64,000 nucleotides of DNA from Pseudomonas syringae. GTDB lineage: Bacteria; Pseudomonadota; Gammaproteobacteria; Pseudomonadales; Pseudomonadaceae. Positions 40,587-49,295 of the stretch are shown here, in pieces. Below the pieces are notes generated by a model, which saw only the letters and a program-made list of their open reading frames with translations, searched no databases and was not told the origin of the DNA. Made by a program: the position numbers and the translations under genes. The first letter of the stretch is position 1; every line of letters starts with the position of its first letter. The stretch spans positions 1-64,000 of the forward strand of contig NZ_JPQU01000019.1 in the NCBI RefSeq assembly GCF_000737245.1. Reading direction: 5' to 3'.

Positions 40587-42107
40587 ATGCGTTACGCACA
40601 TCCCGGTACCGAAGGCGCTCTGGTCAATTTCAAAGAGCGCTATGGCAACTACATTGGCGGCCAGTTCGTTGAGCCGGTCAAAGGCCAATACTTCACCAAT
40701 ACTTCGCCGATCACCGGCAAGCCCATTGCTGACTTTCCGCGCTCCACTGCCGAAGACATCGAAAAAGCACTGGACGCAGCCCACGCTGCGGCTGAAGCCT
40801 GGGGTACCACCTCAGTACAAAACCGTTCGCTGACCCTGCTGAAAATCGCCGACCGTATCGAACAGAATCTCGAAATTCTGGCGATCACTGAAACCTGGGA
40901 CAACGGCAAGGCAATCCGCGAAACCCTGAATGCCGATATTCCTTTGGCGGTGGATCACTTCCGTTACTTCGCCGGTGTATTGCGCGCCCAGGAAGGCAGC
41001 GCTGCCGAGATCGACGGCAACACCGTGGCGTATCACATCCATGAACCGCTGGGCGTGGTCGGGCAGATCATCCCGTGGAACTTCCCGATCCTGATGGCGG
41101 CCTGGAAACTCGCCCCGGCGCTGGCTGCCGGTAACTGCGTCGTACTCAAACCCGCCGAGCAAACACCGCTGGGCATCAGCGTATTAATGGAATTGATTGG
41201 CGACCTGCTGCCGCCTGGCGTGCTGAACGTCGTGCAAGGTTATGGTCGTGAAGCCGGTGAAGCCTTGGCCAGCAGCAAGCGCATTGCCAAGATCGCCTTC
41301 ACAGGCTCGACCCCCGTTGGCTCGCACATCATGAAACTGGCCGCCGACAACATCATCCCGTCCACCGTGGAGCTGGGCGGCAAGTCGCCGAACATTTTCT
41401 TCGAAGACATCATGAGCGCCGAACCGGAGTTCATCGAAAAAGCCGCTGAAGGCGTTGTACTGGCGTTCTTCAATCAGGGCGAAGTCTGCACCTGCCCATC
41501 CCGCGCGCTGGTACAGGAATCGATCTATCCGCAGTTCATGGAAGCGGTGATGGCCAAAGTCCTGAAGATCAAACGCGGCGACCCGCTGGACACTGACACC
41601 ATGATCGGCGCCCAGGCCTCGCAGCAGCAGTTCGACAAAATCCTCTCGTATCTGGAAATCGCTCAGAGCGAAGGGGCCGAGCTGCTGACCGGCGGCAAAG
41701 TGGAAAAAATGCAGGGCGATATGGCGACCGGTTATTACATCCAGCCGACGCTGCTCAAAGGCAACAACAAGATGCGGGTGTTCCAGGAAGAAATCTTCGG
41801 CCCCGTGGTGAGCGTCACCACGTTCAAGGACGAGGCGGAAGCGGTAGCCATCGCCAACGACACCGAGTTCGGGCTGGGCGCAGGCGTCTGGACCCGCGAT
41901 ATCAACCGCGCTTATCGCGTTGGCCGGGCGATCAAGGCCGGCCGTGTCTGGACCAACTGCTATCACCTGTACCCGGCCCACGCCGCGTTCGGGGGCTACA
42001 AAAAATCCGGGGTCGGCCGCGAAACCCACAAAGTCGCGCTGGAACATTACCAACAGACCAAAAACCTGCTGGTGAGCTACGACACTCATCCGTTGGGGTT
42101 TTTCTAA
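40587..42107 (+). CDS. exaC: NAD-dependent aldehyde dehydrogenase (ExaC type, acetaldehyde)
   Basis: 506 residues, the length of P. aeruginosa ExaC. The active-site motifs are VELGGKSPN with the general-base Glu and [14 protein letters not shown] with the catalytic Cys. Its place directly before eutB and eutC suggests that it oxidises the acetaldehyde released from ethanolamine to acetate. The ATG follows AGGAG by eight bases; extending the frame upstream would run through the REPIN. A perfect hairpin and a REPIN separate it from eutB. Confidence 0.92.
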   Translation: MRYAHPGTEGALVNFKERYGNYIGGQFVEPVKGQYFTNTSPITGKPIADFPRSTAEDIEKALDAAHAAAEAWGTTSVQNRSLTLLKIADRIEQNLEILAITETWDNGKAIRETLNADIPLAVDHFRYFAGVLRAQEGSAAEIDGNTVAYHIHEPLGVVGQIIPWNFPILMAAWKLAPALAAGNCVVLKPAEQTPLGISVLMELIGDLLPPGVLNVVQGYGREAGEALASSKRIAKIAFTGSTPVGSHIMKLAADNIIPSTVELGGKSPNIFFEDIMSAEPEFIEKAAEGVVLAFFNQGEVCTCPSRALVQESIYPQFMEAVMAKVLKIKRGDPLDTDTMIGAQASQQQFDKILSYLEIAQSEGAELLTGGKVEKMQGDMATGYYIQPTLLKGNNKMRVFQEEIFGPVVSVTTFKDEAEAVAIANDTEFGLGAGVWTRDINRAYRVGRAIKAGRVWTNCYHLYPAHAAFGGYKKSGVGRETHKVALEHYQQTKNLLVSYDTHPLGFF

Positions 42108-42119
42108 GCCCTATTGCTA

Positions 42120-42153
42120 ATCACCAATGGCCTCATCGGATGCCATTGGTGAT
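42120..42153. terminator. Hairpin after the aldehyde dehydrogenase gene
   Basis: ATCACCAATGGC at 42120-42131 pairs over 12 bases with GCCATTGGTGAT at 42142-42153. There is no U-tract, so termination would be weak or rho-dependent; the hairpin may protect the 3' end of the transcript. Confidence 0.5.
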
Positions 42154-42171
42154 CTGATCAACACCATCCCC

Positions 42172-42258
42172 GTAGGAGCGCGCTTGCCCGCGATGGCGTC
42201 GTGTCAGCTATATCTTTCCCATCTGACACACCGCAATCGCGGGCAAGCGCGCTCCTAC
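42172..42258. repeat. REPIN, subfamily C
   Basis: Inverted arms with GAGCGCGCTTGCCCGCGAT in the 308-base gap between the aldehyde dehydrogenase gene and eutB. The rest of the gap has a C-run (42316-42324) and no gene. Confidence 0.88.
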
Positions 42259-42415
42259 AGTTATTTGCACCGAAACAGTTCACAAAACGCCTCACCTCAC
42301 TGCATTCACGACACACCCCCCCCCGTAATTGGCGACTTCAGCCATGATGGAGTATTAATTGCTTACTTTACTTTCCTCGCCCCGTAGCTGGTTCGGGACG
42401 TCATGGAGATTTCGT

Positions 42416-43810
42416 ATGGCAAGCTTTTCCCATTCTGTCGGCGCACAGACTTACCGCTTTGACAGCCTCAAGGACGTCATGGCCAAAGCCAGTCCGGCAC
42501 GCTCCGGGGATTTTCTCGCAGGCGTTGCCGCGCAAAACGATGGTGAACGGGTCGCCGCGCAGATGGCGCTGGCCAATATCCCGCTCAAGCACTTCCTTGA
42601 GGAAGCGCTGATCCCCTATGAAGCCGACGAAGTCACCCGCCTGATTATCGATACCCACGACAAGCTGGCCTTTGCGCCGGTCAGCCACCTGACCGTCGGC
42701 GGGTTTCGTGACTGGTTGCTCAGCGACAAAGCCGACGAAACCAGCCTGCGCGCCCTCGCCCCAGGTCTGACCCCGGAAATGGCCGCCGCCGTGTCGAAAA
42801 TCATGCGTGTGCAGGATCTGGTGCTAGTGGCGCAGAAAATCCGCGTCGTGACTAAATTTCGCGGCACTCTGGGCCTGCGCGGTCGTCTGTCGACCCGCCT
42901 GCAACCCAACCATCCCACCGACGACCCGTCCGGCATTGCCGCGAGCATTCTCGACGGCCTGCTGTATGGCAACGGCGATGCCATGATCGGCATCAACCCG
43001 GCCACCGACAGCACGTCGTCCATTGTCGCGTTGCTGGAAATGGTCGATGCCATCATTCAGCGCTACGACATCCCGACTCAAGCCTGCGTGCTGACCCACG
43101 TCACCACCTCGATTGAAGTGATCAACCGCGGCGTACCGGTGGACCTGGTGTTTCAATCGATCACCGGTACCGAAGCGGCCAACTCAAGCTTCGGCATCAA
43201 CCTGAACCTGTTGCAGGAAGGTTACGAGGCGGGCTTGAGCCTGAATCGCGGCACGCTGGGCCAGAACCTGATGTATTTCGAGACCGGCCAGGGCAGCGCG
43301 CTGTCGGCCAACGCCCATCACGGCCTCGATCAACAGACCTGCGAAACCCGTGCTTACGCCGTGGCCCGGCATTTCAAGCCGTTTCTGGTCAATACCGTGG
43401 TCGGCTTCATCGGCCCGGAATACCTGTACAACGGCAAGCAGATCATCCGTGCCGGCCTGGAAGATCACTTCTGCGGCAAGCTGCTGGGGGTGCCCATGGG
43501 TTGCGACATTTGCTACACCAACCACGCCGAAGCCGATCAGGACGACATGGACACCCTACTGACGCTGCTGGGCGTGGCGGGGATCAACTTCATCATGGGC
43601 ATCCCCGGCTCCGACGACATCATGCTCAATTACCAGACCACTTCGTTCCACGACGCACTTTACGCCCGGCAAACCCTAGGTCTGCGGGCGGCACCGGAGT
43701 ACGAAGCGTGGCTGGAGAAAATGGGCATCTTTACCCAGGCCGATGGCCATGTGCGCTTTGGCGACAGCCTGCCACCTGCCTTTCGTCACGCCCTGGCGCA
43801 CTTGTCATGA
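42416..43810 (+). CDS. eutB: Ethanolamine ammonia-lyase large subunit
   Basis: 464 residues. EutB is the TIM-barrel catalytic subunit of the adenosylcobalamin-dependent enzyme that splits ethanolamine into acetaldehyde and ammonia. Conserved segments include [36 protein letters not shown] and [25 protein letters not shown] lies before the ATG at 42416; the frame extension to 42359 has no family match. eutC follows after ten bases. Confidence 0.96.
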   Translation: MASFSHSVGAQTYRFDSLKDVMAKASPARSGDFLAGVAAQNDGERVAAQMALANIPLKHFLEEALIPYEADEVTRLIIDTHDKLAFAPVSHLTVGGFRDWLLSDKADETSLRALAPGLTPEMAAAVSKIMRVQDLVLVAQKIRVVTKFRGTLGLRGRLSTRLQPNHPTDDPSGIAASILDGLLYGNGDAMIGINPATDSTSSIVALLEMVDAIIQRYDIPTQACVLTHVTTSIEVINRGVPVDLVFQSITGTEAANSSFGINLNLLQEGYEAGLSLNRGTLGQNLMYFETGQGSALSANAHHGLDQQTCETRAYAVARHFKPFLVNTVVGFIGPEYLYNGKQIIRAGLEDHFCGKLLGVPMGCDICYTNHAEADQDDMDTLLTLLGVAGINFIMGIPGSDDIMLNYQTTSFHDALYARQTLGLRAAPEYEAWLEKMGIFTQADGHVRFGDSLPPAFRHALAHLS

Positions 43811-43820
43811 CGGAGCTGAT

Positions 43821-44684
43821 ATGAAGGACGACGCCATGAGCGAGCTGGTGCTCGACACCGCCCAACCTGCATCTGACAACACGCCCAATCCCTGGCTGGA
43901 ATTGCGCCGCCTGACCCCGGCGCGGATTGCCTTGGGCCGTACCGGCACCAGCATGCCTACCGCCGCCCAACTGGATTTTCAGCTCGCCCACGCTCAGGCC
44001 CGGGACGCGGTGCACTTGCCGTTCGATCACGCCGCATTGAGCGCGCAACTCAATAGCAAGGGCCGGGAAAACCTGCTGCTACACAGCGCGGCACCCGATC
44101 GTGATAGCTATCTGCAACGCCCGGACAAGGGCCGGCGCCTGGACGATACTTCGGCTCAAGCCTTGCGTGACTATGCCGCAGCGCATCACGGCGGCGTCGA
44201 TGTTGCCGTGATCGTAGCCGACGGTTTGTCTTCGCTGGCGGTGCATCGCCACACCCTGCCGTTTCTGGACCGCATGGAAGAACTGGCCCGGGCTGAGGGT
44301 TGGACGCTGTCACCGGTGATACTTGTTGAACAGGGACGGGTCGCGATTGGCGACGAAATCGGTGAGCTGCTGGGCGCAAAAATGTCCGTGATCCTGATCG
44401 GCGAACGCCCAGGCTTGAGCTCTCCGGATAGCCTCGGGCTGTATTTCACGTACGCGCCAAAAGTTGGCCTGAATGACGCGCACCGCAACTGTATCTCCAA
44501 CGTAAGACTTGAAGGCCTAAGTTATGCGATGGCCGCTCATCGTCTGCTTTACTTGATGCGAGAGGCCTGCAAACGACAGTTGTCGGGAGTCAACCTCAAG
44601 GACGAAGCACAATTGCATAGCCTGGAAACCGACGAGCCATTGAACACCAAGGGTAATTTCCTGCTCGCTGGCCCATCGGACTGA
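43821..44684 (+). CDS. eutC: Ethanolamine ammonia-lyase small subunit
   Basis: 287 residues. EutC binds with EutB to form the active B12-dependent enzyme. The segments [46 protein letters not shown] and [20 protein letters not shown] are characteristic. GGAG five bases before the ATG at 43821 supports this start. No microcompartment genes accompany it, so this is the simple catabolic form of ethanolamine use. No reactivase (eutA) gene is present in the window. Confidence 0.95.
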   Translation: MKDDAMSELVLDTAQPASDNTPNPWLELRRLTPARIALGRTGTSMPTAAQLDFQLAHAQARDAVHLPFDHAALSAQLNSKGRENLLLHSAAPDRDSYLQRPDKGRRLDDTSAQALRDYAAAHHGGVDVAVIVADGLSSLAVHRHTLPFLDRMEELARAEGWTLSPVILVEQGRVAIGDEIGELLGAKMSVILIGERPGLSSPDSLGLYFTYAPKVGLNDAHRNCISNVRLEGLSYAMAAHRLLYLMREACKRQLSGVNLKDEAQLHSLETDEPLNTKGNFLLAGPSD

Positions 44685-44787
44685 TCATTAGATTGCGCTT
44701 TCTAAACTCATTCGGGAGCATCGGGTCGCACGCTTGAATGCCGCTCGTATCGTTCGTCGCTAGCCATCGTGAAGTTGAGGCCCAACC

Positions 44788-45246
44788 ATGCGGATCATCA
44801 AAGCCACACTGGAACACCTGGACCTGCTGGCACCGCTGTTTATCAAATACCGGGAGTTTTACGGGGAGCTGCCCTACCCCGATTCTTCTCGGGAGTTTCT
44901 GGAAAAACGCCTGACCCGGGACGAATCGGTCATCTATCTCGCGATGCCGATTGATGATGACAAAAAGGTGCTGGGTTTCTGTCAGCTTTACCCCAGCTAT
45001 TCCTCGCTGTCGCTCAAGCGAGTGTGGATCCTCAACGACATCTATGTCGCCGAAGATGCCCGCCGCCAACTGGTAGCCGACCGCCTGATGCGCGCGGCAA
45101 AAAAGATGGCCAAAGACACCCAGGCCGTGCGCATGCGGGTGTCCACCAGCGCCAACAACCAAGTGGCGCAGAAGGTCTATGAATCCATTGGGTTCCGGGA
45201 AGATACCCAGTTCAAGAACTATGTTTTGCCGATTAACGAGGACTAA
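44788..45246 (+). CDS. GNAT family N-acetyltransferase
   Basis: 152 residues. The GNAT acetyl-CoA binding region is seen as LNDIYVAEDARRQLVADRLMRAA, with a C-terminal strand NNQVAQKVYESIGFRED. The substrate is unknown. In P. aeruginosa an acetyltransferase gene also follows eutC, from memory, so the position is conserved. A gap of 103 bases after eutC suggests its own promoter. Confidence 0.88.
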   Translation: MRIIKATLEHLDLLAPLFIKYREFYGELPYPDSSREFLEKRLTRDESVIYLAMPIDDDKKVLGFCQLYPSYSSLSLKRVWILNDIYVAEDARRQLVADRLMRAAKKMAKDTQAVRMRVSTSANNQVAQKVYESIGFREDTQFKNYVLPINED

Positions 45247-45282
45247 TACGACCGCTCAATCCTGACGTTTGGCCCGTCCACT

Positions 45283-45374
45283 TGTGGGAGCGAATTCATT
45301 CGCGAAGGCGGTAGCGTGAGCGACAAATTTGTATCGGATGTACCGGCCTCTTCGCGAATGAATTCGCTCCCACA
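45283..45374. repeat. REPIN, subfamily D
   Basis: Arms contain GAGCGAATTCATTCGCGAA (45283-45308) and its complement (45348-45374). A degenerate relative (GGAGCGAACGTGTTCGCGAG, then GTGGCTCCTACC) follows at 45417-45466. Both lie in the 330-base gap before the DedA gene, which also holds a promoter. Confidence 0.85.
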
Positions 45375-45499
45375 GGTTGTGCGTCCGGCTTGGAAGACCT
45401 GAATTTCACAAACCGAAAGGAGCGAACGTGTTCGCGAGATGCTTCGCCAACACGTGGCTCCTACCGGTTCAGCATTCCCCCACCCGGCCATTCTGCTTC

Positions 45500-45505
45500 T
45501 ATAAT
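45500..45505 (+). promoter_or_regulatory. Candidate -10 box (TATAAT) for dedA-mtfA
   Basis: A perfect TATAAT 72 bases before the DedA start, preceded by a weak -35 region (TTCCCC near 45476). Confidence 0.4.
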
Positions 45506-45576
45506 CCCGCCGCAACCTCTCAAGTAGTTAATTCCGCACGCGACCCGGTTCTGGGTCGCCGCTATTGGTGCCTTAC

Positions 45577-46224
45577 ATGGATTTCAACCCGCTCGACCTT
45601 ATTCTGCACCTGGATGTCTACCTCGACTTGCTGGTTACCAACTACGGAACCTGGGTTTACGCGATCCTGTTTCTGGTCATTTTTTGTGAAACCGGCCTGG
45701 TGGTCATGCCGTTCCTGCCGGGCGACTCGCTACTCTTTATTGCTGGTGCAGTCGCGGCTGGCGGCGCCATGGACCCGGTACTGCTCGCTGGTCTATTGAT
45801 GGCTGCCGCTATCATCGGCGACAGCACCAACTACATCATCGGCCGTACTGCCGGCGAAAAACTGTTCCGCAATCCGGACTCGAAAATCTTCCGCCGCGAT
45901 TACCTGATGCGGACTCACGAGTTCTACGATCGCCATGGTGGCAAGACTGTCACTCTGGCGCGCTTCCTGCCGATCATTCGCACTTTCGCCCCGTTTGTCG
46001 CCGGCATCGGGCGGATGAATTACCCACGCTTCCTGGGCTTCAGCGTGCTGGGCTCGGTGTTGTGGGTTGGCAGTCTGGTTACCTTGGGCTACTTCTTCGG
46101 CAACGTACCCTTCATCAAGAAGAACCTCTCGGTGCTGGTGCTGGCGATCATTCTGATTTCCCTGCTACCCATGATCATCAGCGTGGTCCGCGGACGCATG
46201 GCCCGCTCGGTAAGCGCGCGCTAA
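45577..46224 (+). CDS. DedA family membrane protein
   Basis: 215 residues from the ATG at 45577. DedA proteins are inner-membrane proteins with two re-entrant loops, required for envelope integrity and now tied to lipid carrier or phospholipid flipping. Motifs are FCETGLVVMPFLPGDSLLF, GDSTNYIIGRTAGEKLF and ARFLPIIRTFAPFVAGIGRM. An in-frame start four codons earlier is possible. mtfA follows after three bases, so the two are probably an operon. Confidence 0.93.
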   Translation: MDFNPLDLILHLDVYLDLLVTNYGTWVYAILFLVIFCETGLVVMPFLPGDSLLFIAGAVAAGGAMDPVLLAGLLMAAAIIGDSTNYIIGRTAGEKLFRNPDSKIFRRDYLMRTHEFYDRHGGKTVTLARFLPIIRTFAPFVAGIGRMNYPRFLGFSVLGSVLWVGSLVTLGYFFGNVPFIKKNLSVLVLAIILISLLPMIISVVRGRMARSVSAR

Positions 46225-46227
46225 AGG

Positions 46228-47040
46228 ATGTGGTCGTTCAGCCAATGGCGTCGGCAACGCAGACTCGCGAAGAACCCGGTCGCCCCCGAGCTTTGGCAAC
46301 GGGTGCGGGTCAGCCTGCCGATCATTGATGGCCTGAGCGTCGAGCAGGATGCGCTGCTGCGGGAAAACAGCGTGCTGTTCTTGCAAGACAAACACATCAC
46401 CTGCTTGCCCGGCGTGGAGTTGGACGATGAAAAGCGGCTGCATCTGGCCGCCCAGGCGCAATTGCCGCTGCTCAATCTTGGCGATCTGAACTGGTATCAG
46501 GGCTTTCACGAACTGGTGATCTACCCCGACGACTTCGTCAGCCCCCAGCGCCACCGCGATCCCAGTGGGGTAGAGCACGAATGGGATGGCGAGCACAGCG
46601 GCGAAGCCTGGGAGCGCGGCCCGGTGATCCTCGCACTGCCCGGCGTGCTCTCCAGCGGCGACTGGGACGCCTACAACCTGGTAATCCACGAGTTGGCGCA
46701 CAAGCTGGACATGCTCAACGGCGATGCCAACGGTCTGCCGCCGCTGCACAGCGATATGCGGGTCAGTGACTGGGCCAGCGTCATGCAGCACGCCTACGAC
46801 CACATGAACCGCCAGCTGGATGAACACCCCCACGTTGAAACCGTCATCGACCCTTACGCTGCCGAAGACCCCGCCGAGTTTTTCGCCGTGACCAGCGAGT
46901 ATTTCTTCTGCGCCCCCGATTTACTGGATCAGGTCTATCCTGCGGTGTACGAACAGCTTAAAGCGTTCTACCGTCAGGACCCGCTCACCCGCCTGCGAAC
47001 CCTGCAGCGTGATGAACCTTCCTACCAAAACCGGGACTAA
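46228..47040 (+). CDS. mtfA: Zinc-dependent peptidase of the MtfA family
   Basis: 270 residues. MtfA (YeeI) is a soluble zinc aminopeptidase that in E. coli binds the repressor Mlc. The zinc motif [10 protein letters not shown], with a later Glu in [11 protein letters not shown], is clear, as is the order of conserved blocks FLQDKHIT and [14 protein letters not shown]. The Mlc link is known from E. coli only and should not be assumed for Pseudomonas. It follows dedA by three bases and precedes ppa. Confidence 0.93.
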   Translation: MWSFSQWRRQRRLAKNPVAPELWQRVRVSLPIIDGLSVEQDALLRENSVLFLQDKHITCLPGVELDDEKRLHLAAQAQLPLLNLGDLNWYQGFHELVIYPDDFVSPQRHRDPSGVEHEWDGEHSGEAWERGPVILALPGVLSSGDWDAYNLVIHELAHKLDMLNGDANGLPPLHSDMRVSDWASVMQHAYDHMNRQLDEHPHVETVIDPYAAEDPAEFFAVTSEYFFCAPDLLDQVYPAVYEQLKAFYRQDPLTRLRTLQRDEPSYQNRD

Positions 47041-47060
47041 TGCCAGCAGGCTGCCACGCA

Positions 47061-47089
47061 TGGCAACAGCAACAGAATATGCCTATAAT
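47061..47089 (+). promoter_or_regulatory. Candidate sigma-70 promoter for ppa
   Basis: TATAAT at 47084-47089 with TGGCAA at 47061-47066 as a weak -35 box and a 17-base spacer. It lies 62 bases before the ppa start. Confidence 0.5.
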
Positions 47090-47150
47090 CCGGCCACTTT
47101 TTGGCGTAACCAGCCAAAGCCGTCTGGTCAATCAAGGGGGGCAATGCCCA

Positions 47151-47678
47151 ATGAGCTACAGCAAGATTCCGGCTGGTAAAGACCTGCCGAACGACATCTA
47201 CGTCGCGATCGAAATTCCGGCCAACCACGCGCCGATCAAATACGAAATCGACAAAGATTCCGATTGCCTGTTCGTTGACCGCTTCATGGCTACGCCGATG
47301 TTTTACCCGGCCAACTACGGTTTCATCCCTAACACCCTGGCAGACGACGGTGACCCCCTCGACGTGCTGGTTGTGACCCCTTACCCGGTGTCCCCAGGTT
47401 CGGTGATCCGCGCTCGTCCAGTCGGCATTCTGCACATGACCGACGACGGCGGTGGCGATGCCAAAGTAATCGCAGTCCCACACGACAAGCTGTCCCAGCT
47501 GTACGTCGACGTGAAGGAATACACCGATCTGCCTCCCCTGCTGCTGGAGCAGATCAAGCACTTCTTCGAGAACTACAAAGACCTCGAGAAAGGCAAATGG
47601 GTGAAGATCGAAGGTTGGGGTGATGCTGAAGCTGCCCGCGCCGAGATCACCAAATCGGTTGCCGCCTACAAAGGCTGA
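47151..47678 (+). CDS. ppa: Inorganic pyrophosphatase
   Basis: 175 residues, family I soluble pyrophosphatase, one residue shorter than in E. coli. It drives biosynthetic reactions by splitting pyrophosphate. The metal-binding signature [10 protein letters not shown] is visible after [13 protein letters not shown], with the other active-site residues in [14 protein letters not shown]. The ATG at 47151 gives the family N-terminus [14 protein letters not shown] strong terminator follows. Confidence 0.97.
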   Translation: MSYSKIPAGKDLPNDIYVAIEIPANHAPIKYEIDKDSDCLFVDRFMATPMFYPANYGFIPNTLADDGDPLDVLVVTPYPVSPGSVIRARPVGILHMTDDGGGDAKVIAVPHDKLSQLYVDVKEYTDLPPLLLEQIKHFFENYKDLEKGKWVKIEGWGDAEAARAEITKSVAAYKG

Positions 47679-47693
47679 TCGATCGCTGTCTCG

Positions 47694-47726
47694 AAAAGGG
47701 GTATCTGCCAGCAGATACCCCTTTTT
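47694..47726 (+). terminator. Rho-independent terminator of ppa
   Basis: A 14-bp perfect stem (AAAAGGGGTATCTG and complement) with loop CCAG ends in a run of five T. Confidence 0.93.
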
Positions 47727-48017
47727 ATTGTCGCTGTCCGGCGTTTTTATTGAAGCTTACGAGGCAACAATAATATTTTTTATTAAACACAAGTTGAATG
47801 ATCCGCCCTGCCATAAAAACTGACTAAACAAGCCGTTACGCAGTTGATATAGGGTTAAACATAATAGTCGCGTTTACACGCGCATTACGTATTACAGAAT
47901 AAGCCTACAAATCCGCCAACCCCCCGTAATCCATGGGGCAAAAGACAATCAGACCTACCACTCAATTGAACACCTCGTTTATTTAAACAAGCTCACGACC
48001 GCCGTAAACTTGTTGCC
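47727..48017 (+). promoter_or_regulatory. A+T-rich upstream region of the S24-type regulator gene, with possible operators
   Basis: The stretch is clearly richer in A and T than its surroundings. It contains the inverted repeat GTTTA-TT-TAAAC at 47977-47988 and a second pair AACAAG (47986-47991) / CTTGTT (48009-48014) with a 17-base spacer that ends three bases before the ATG. Either could be an operator for autoregulation. There is no Shine-Dalgarno sequence before the ATG. Confidence 0.4.
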
Positions 48018-48740
48018 ATGAATACATCAGGTGATCGACTACGCGCCCTCCTTCGGGAGTGCCACCTCTCAGCCACGGATTTTGCCGCTAACCGGAAAGT
48101 CACGCCTCAGCACGTGAACAACTGGTTCAAGCGCGGTATCCCCATGGCTCGTCTGGAAGAGGTGGCTGAATTATTGAGTGTCAACGCACGCTGGCTGCGC
48201 TCGGGCGAAGGCCCGAAACACCCCAGCGAATCTGCCAACGAAAACAGTGGCGGCGACTCCATTCAGATGCAGAGCGGAAGAAGCTTTTCCCGGGGCGACG
48301 TGGAAGTCCCGATCTATAAAGAAACCGAATCCGACACCGGTCAGACACTCATCGCCGAGGCCCCCGGCAAGAAAATCCGCCTGCCTTTGCAGGTCCTGCA
48401 GAGCATGAACATCAGCGTTGATAACGCCATTTGCGTGGCCATGATCGGCAATAGCATGGCCGACAAAATACAGGCAGGCTCACTCATCGGCCTCGACCGC
48501 GGCCTGACCCGCATTATCGATGGGGAAATGTACGCTCTGGAACACAGCGGCATGCTGCGCGTGAAATACCTCTACCGCCTACCCGGCAATGGCCTGCGAC
48601 TGCGCAGCCACAACAGCGCCGAATACCCCGACGAACTGTTCACTGCCGAACAGATCGAGGAACAAGGCATTCGTGTCCTGGGCTGGGTGTTCTGGTGGTC
48701 AACGCTCAATATTCAGCGGCCAGTGTTGCCATTTCGGTGA
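48018..48740 (+). CDS. S24/LexA-like transcriptional repressor with N-terminal HTH
   Basis: 240 residues. The N-terminal part (about residues 5-60) is a helix-turn-helix domain of CI/PrtR type (VTPQHVNNWFKRGIP). The C-terminal S24 domain has the dyad expected of LexA-like proteases: Ser 146 in MIGNSMADK and Lys 183 in LRVKYLYRL, 37 residues apart as in LexA. No Ala-Gly or Cys-Gly bond is seen about 35 residues before Ser 146, so self-cleavage is doubtful. Such regulators often govern prophages or pyocins, but no phage structural gene is in the window. It is the first gene of the accessory patch between ppa and xseB. Confidence 0.87.
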   Translation: MNTSGDRLRALLRECHLSATDFAANRKVTPQHVNNWFKRGIPMARLEEVAELLSVNARWLRSGEGPKHPSESANENSGGDSIQMQSGRSFSRGDVEVPIYKETESDTGQTLIAEAPGKKIRLPLQVLQSMNISVDNAICVAMIGNSMADKIQAGSLIGLDRGLTRIIDGEMYALEHSGMLRVKYLYRLPGNGLRLRSHNSAEYPDELFTAEQIEEQGIRVLGWVFWWSTLNIQRPVLPFR

Positions 48741-48763
48741 TGGGGCGGCTGGGGTTTGCACTA

Positions 48764-48861
48764 CCCTGTGGGAGCGAATTTATTCGCGAAGGCGGTGGCA
48801 CGGCCGATGAACATGCATGGAATCTACCGGCCTCTTCGCGAATGAATTCGCTCCCACAGGG
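48764..48861. repeat. REPIN, subfamily D
   Basis: Arms around GAGCGAATTTATTCGCGAA and its complement with one mismatch, 23 bases after the regulator stop. Confidence 0.87.
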
Positions 48862-49295
48862 TTCGCATCTGTTGACCGCAGGCTTAGTGACAAAACATTT
48901 CAGCACTGGGCAATCACGCCGAACATCAGTATCCTCACCGCCATCCCGACCCAAGGCACACCCCGCCTTGAAGTCGACGGTTACGCGAAGCTGCAATCGC
49001 GTCGCCATCCTCATTAGCGCCACTCGCTGAGCGCACCTGTTAAGGCGAGCACGGTTTGCCAAAAACAAACCAAGCTCGTCCTTGAGAAGCCGGCCACAAG
49101 CCGGCTTTTTAATGTCTGAAATAATCATGCGCTATTCAGGAAGTCAGCTCAGAGCCAGGCGGCTAGACGTGTTCACCCACTGCGATAGAACACACACGCA
49201 GGTTTTAGGGGGCCATTCGAGAGCTCAACTGTGCGTCCCGATGGCTGGTTGAAGCCAACGAGCCTGATGGGTTGCTTTTTAGCGCTGCGAAAAAT
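48862..49295. other. Non-coding stretch with possible gene remnant and RNA hairpins
   Basis: About 430 bases between the REPIN and the glycosyltransferase stop. A frame at 48879-49017 reads as plausible protein (DKTFQHWAITPNISILTAIP, then LEVDGYAKLQSRR) but has no start or ribosome-binding site outside the REPIN, so it may be the end of a lost gene. Two hairpins follow (listed separately). From 49125 to 49295 I see nothing recognisable. Confidence 0.4.
49042..49110 (+). ncRNA. Candidate small RNA or 3' RNA element: long hairpin plus terminator
   Basis: Hairpin 1 (49042-49083): AAGG and CGAGC pair with GCTCG and CCTT with one bulged T, and inside it GGTTTG (49053-49058) pairs with CAAACC (49066-49071). 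Hairpin 2 (49087-49107): AAGCCGGC pairs perfectly with GCCGGCTT around five bases and ends in five T, an intrinsic terminator on the + strand. No + strand gene ends nearby except the possible remnant, and I cannot place a promoter with confidence. Confidence 0.4.
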
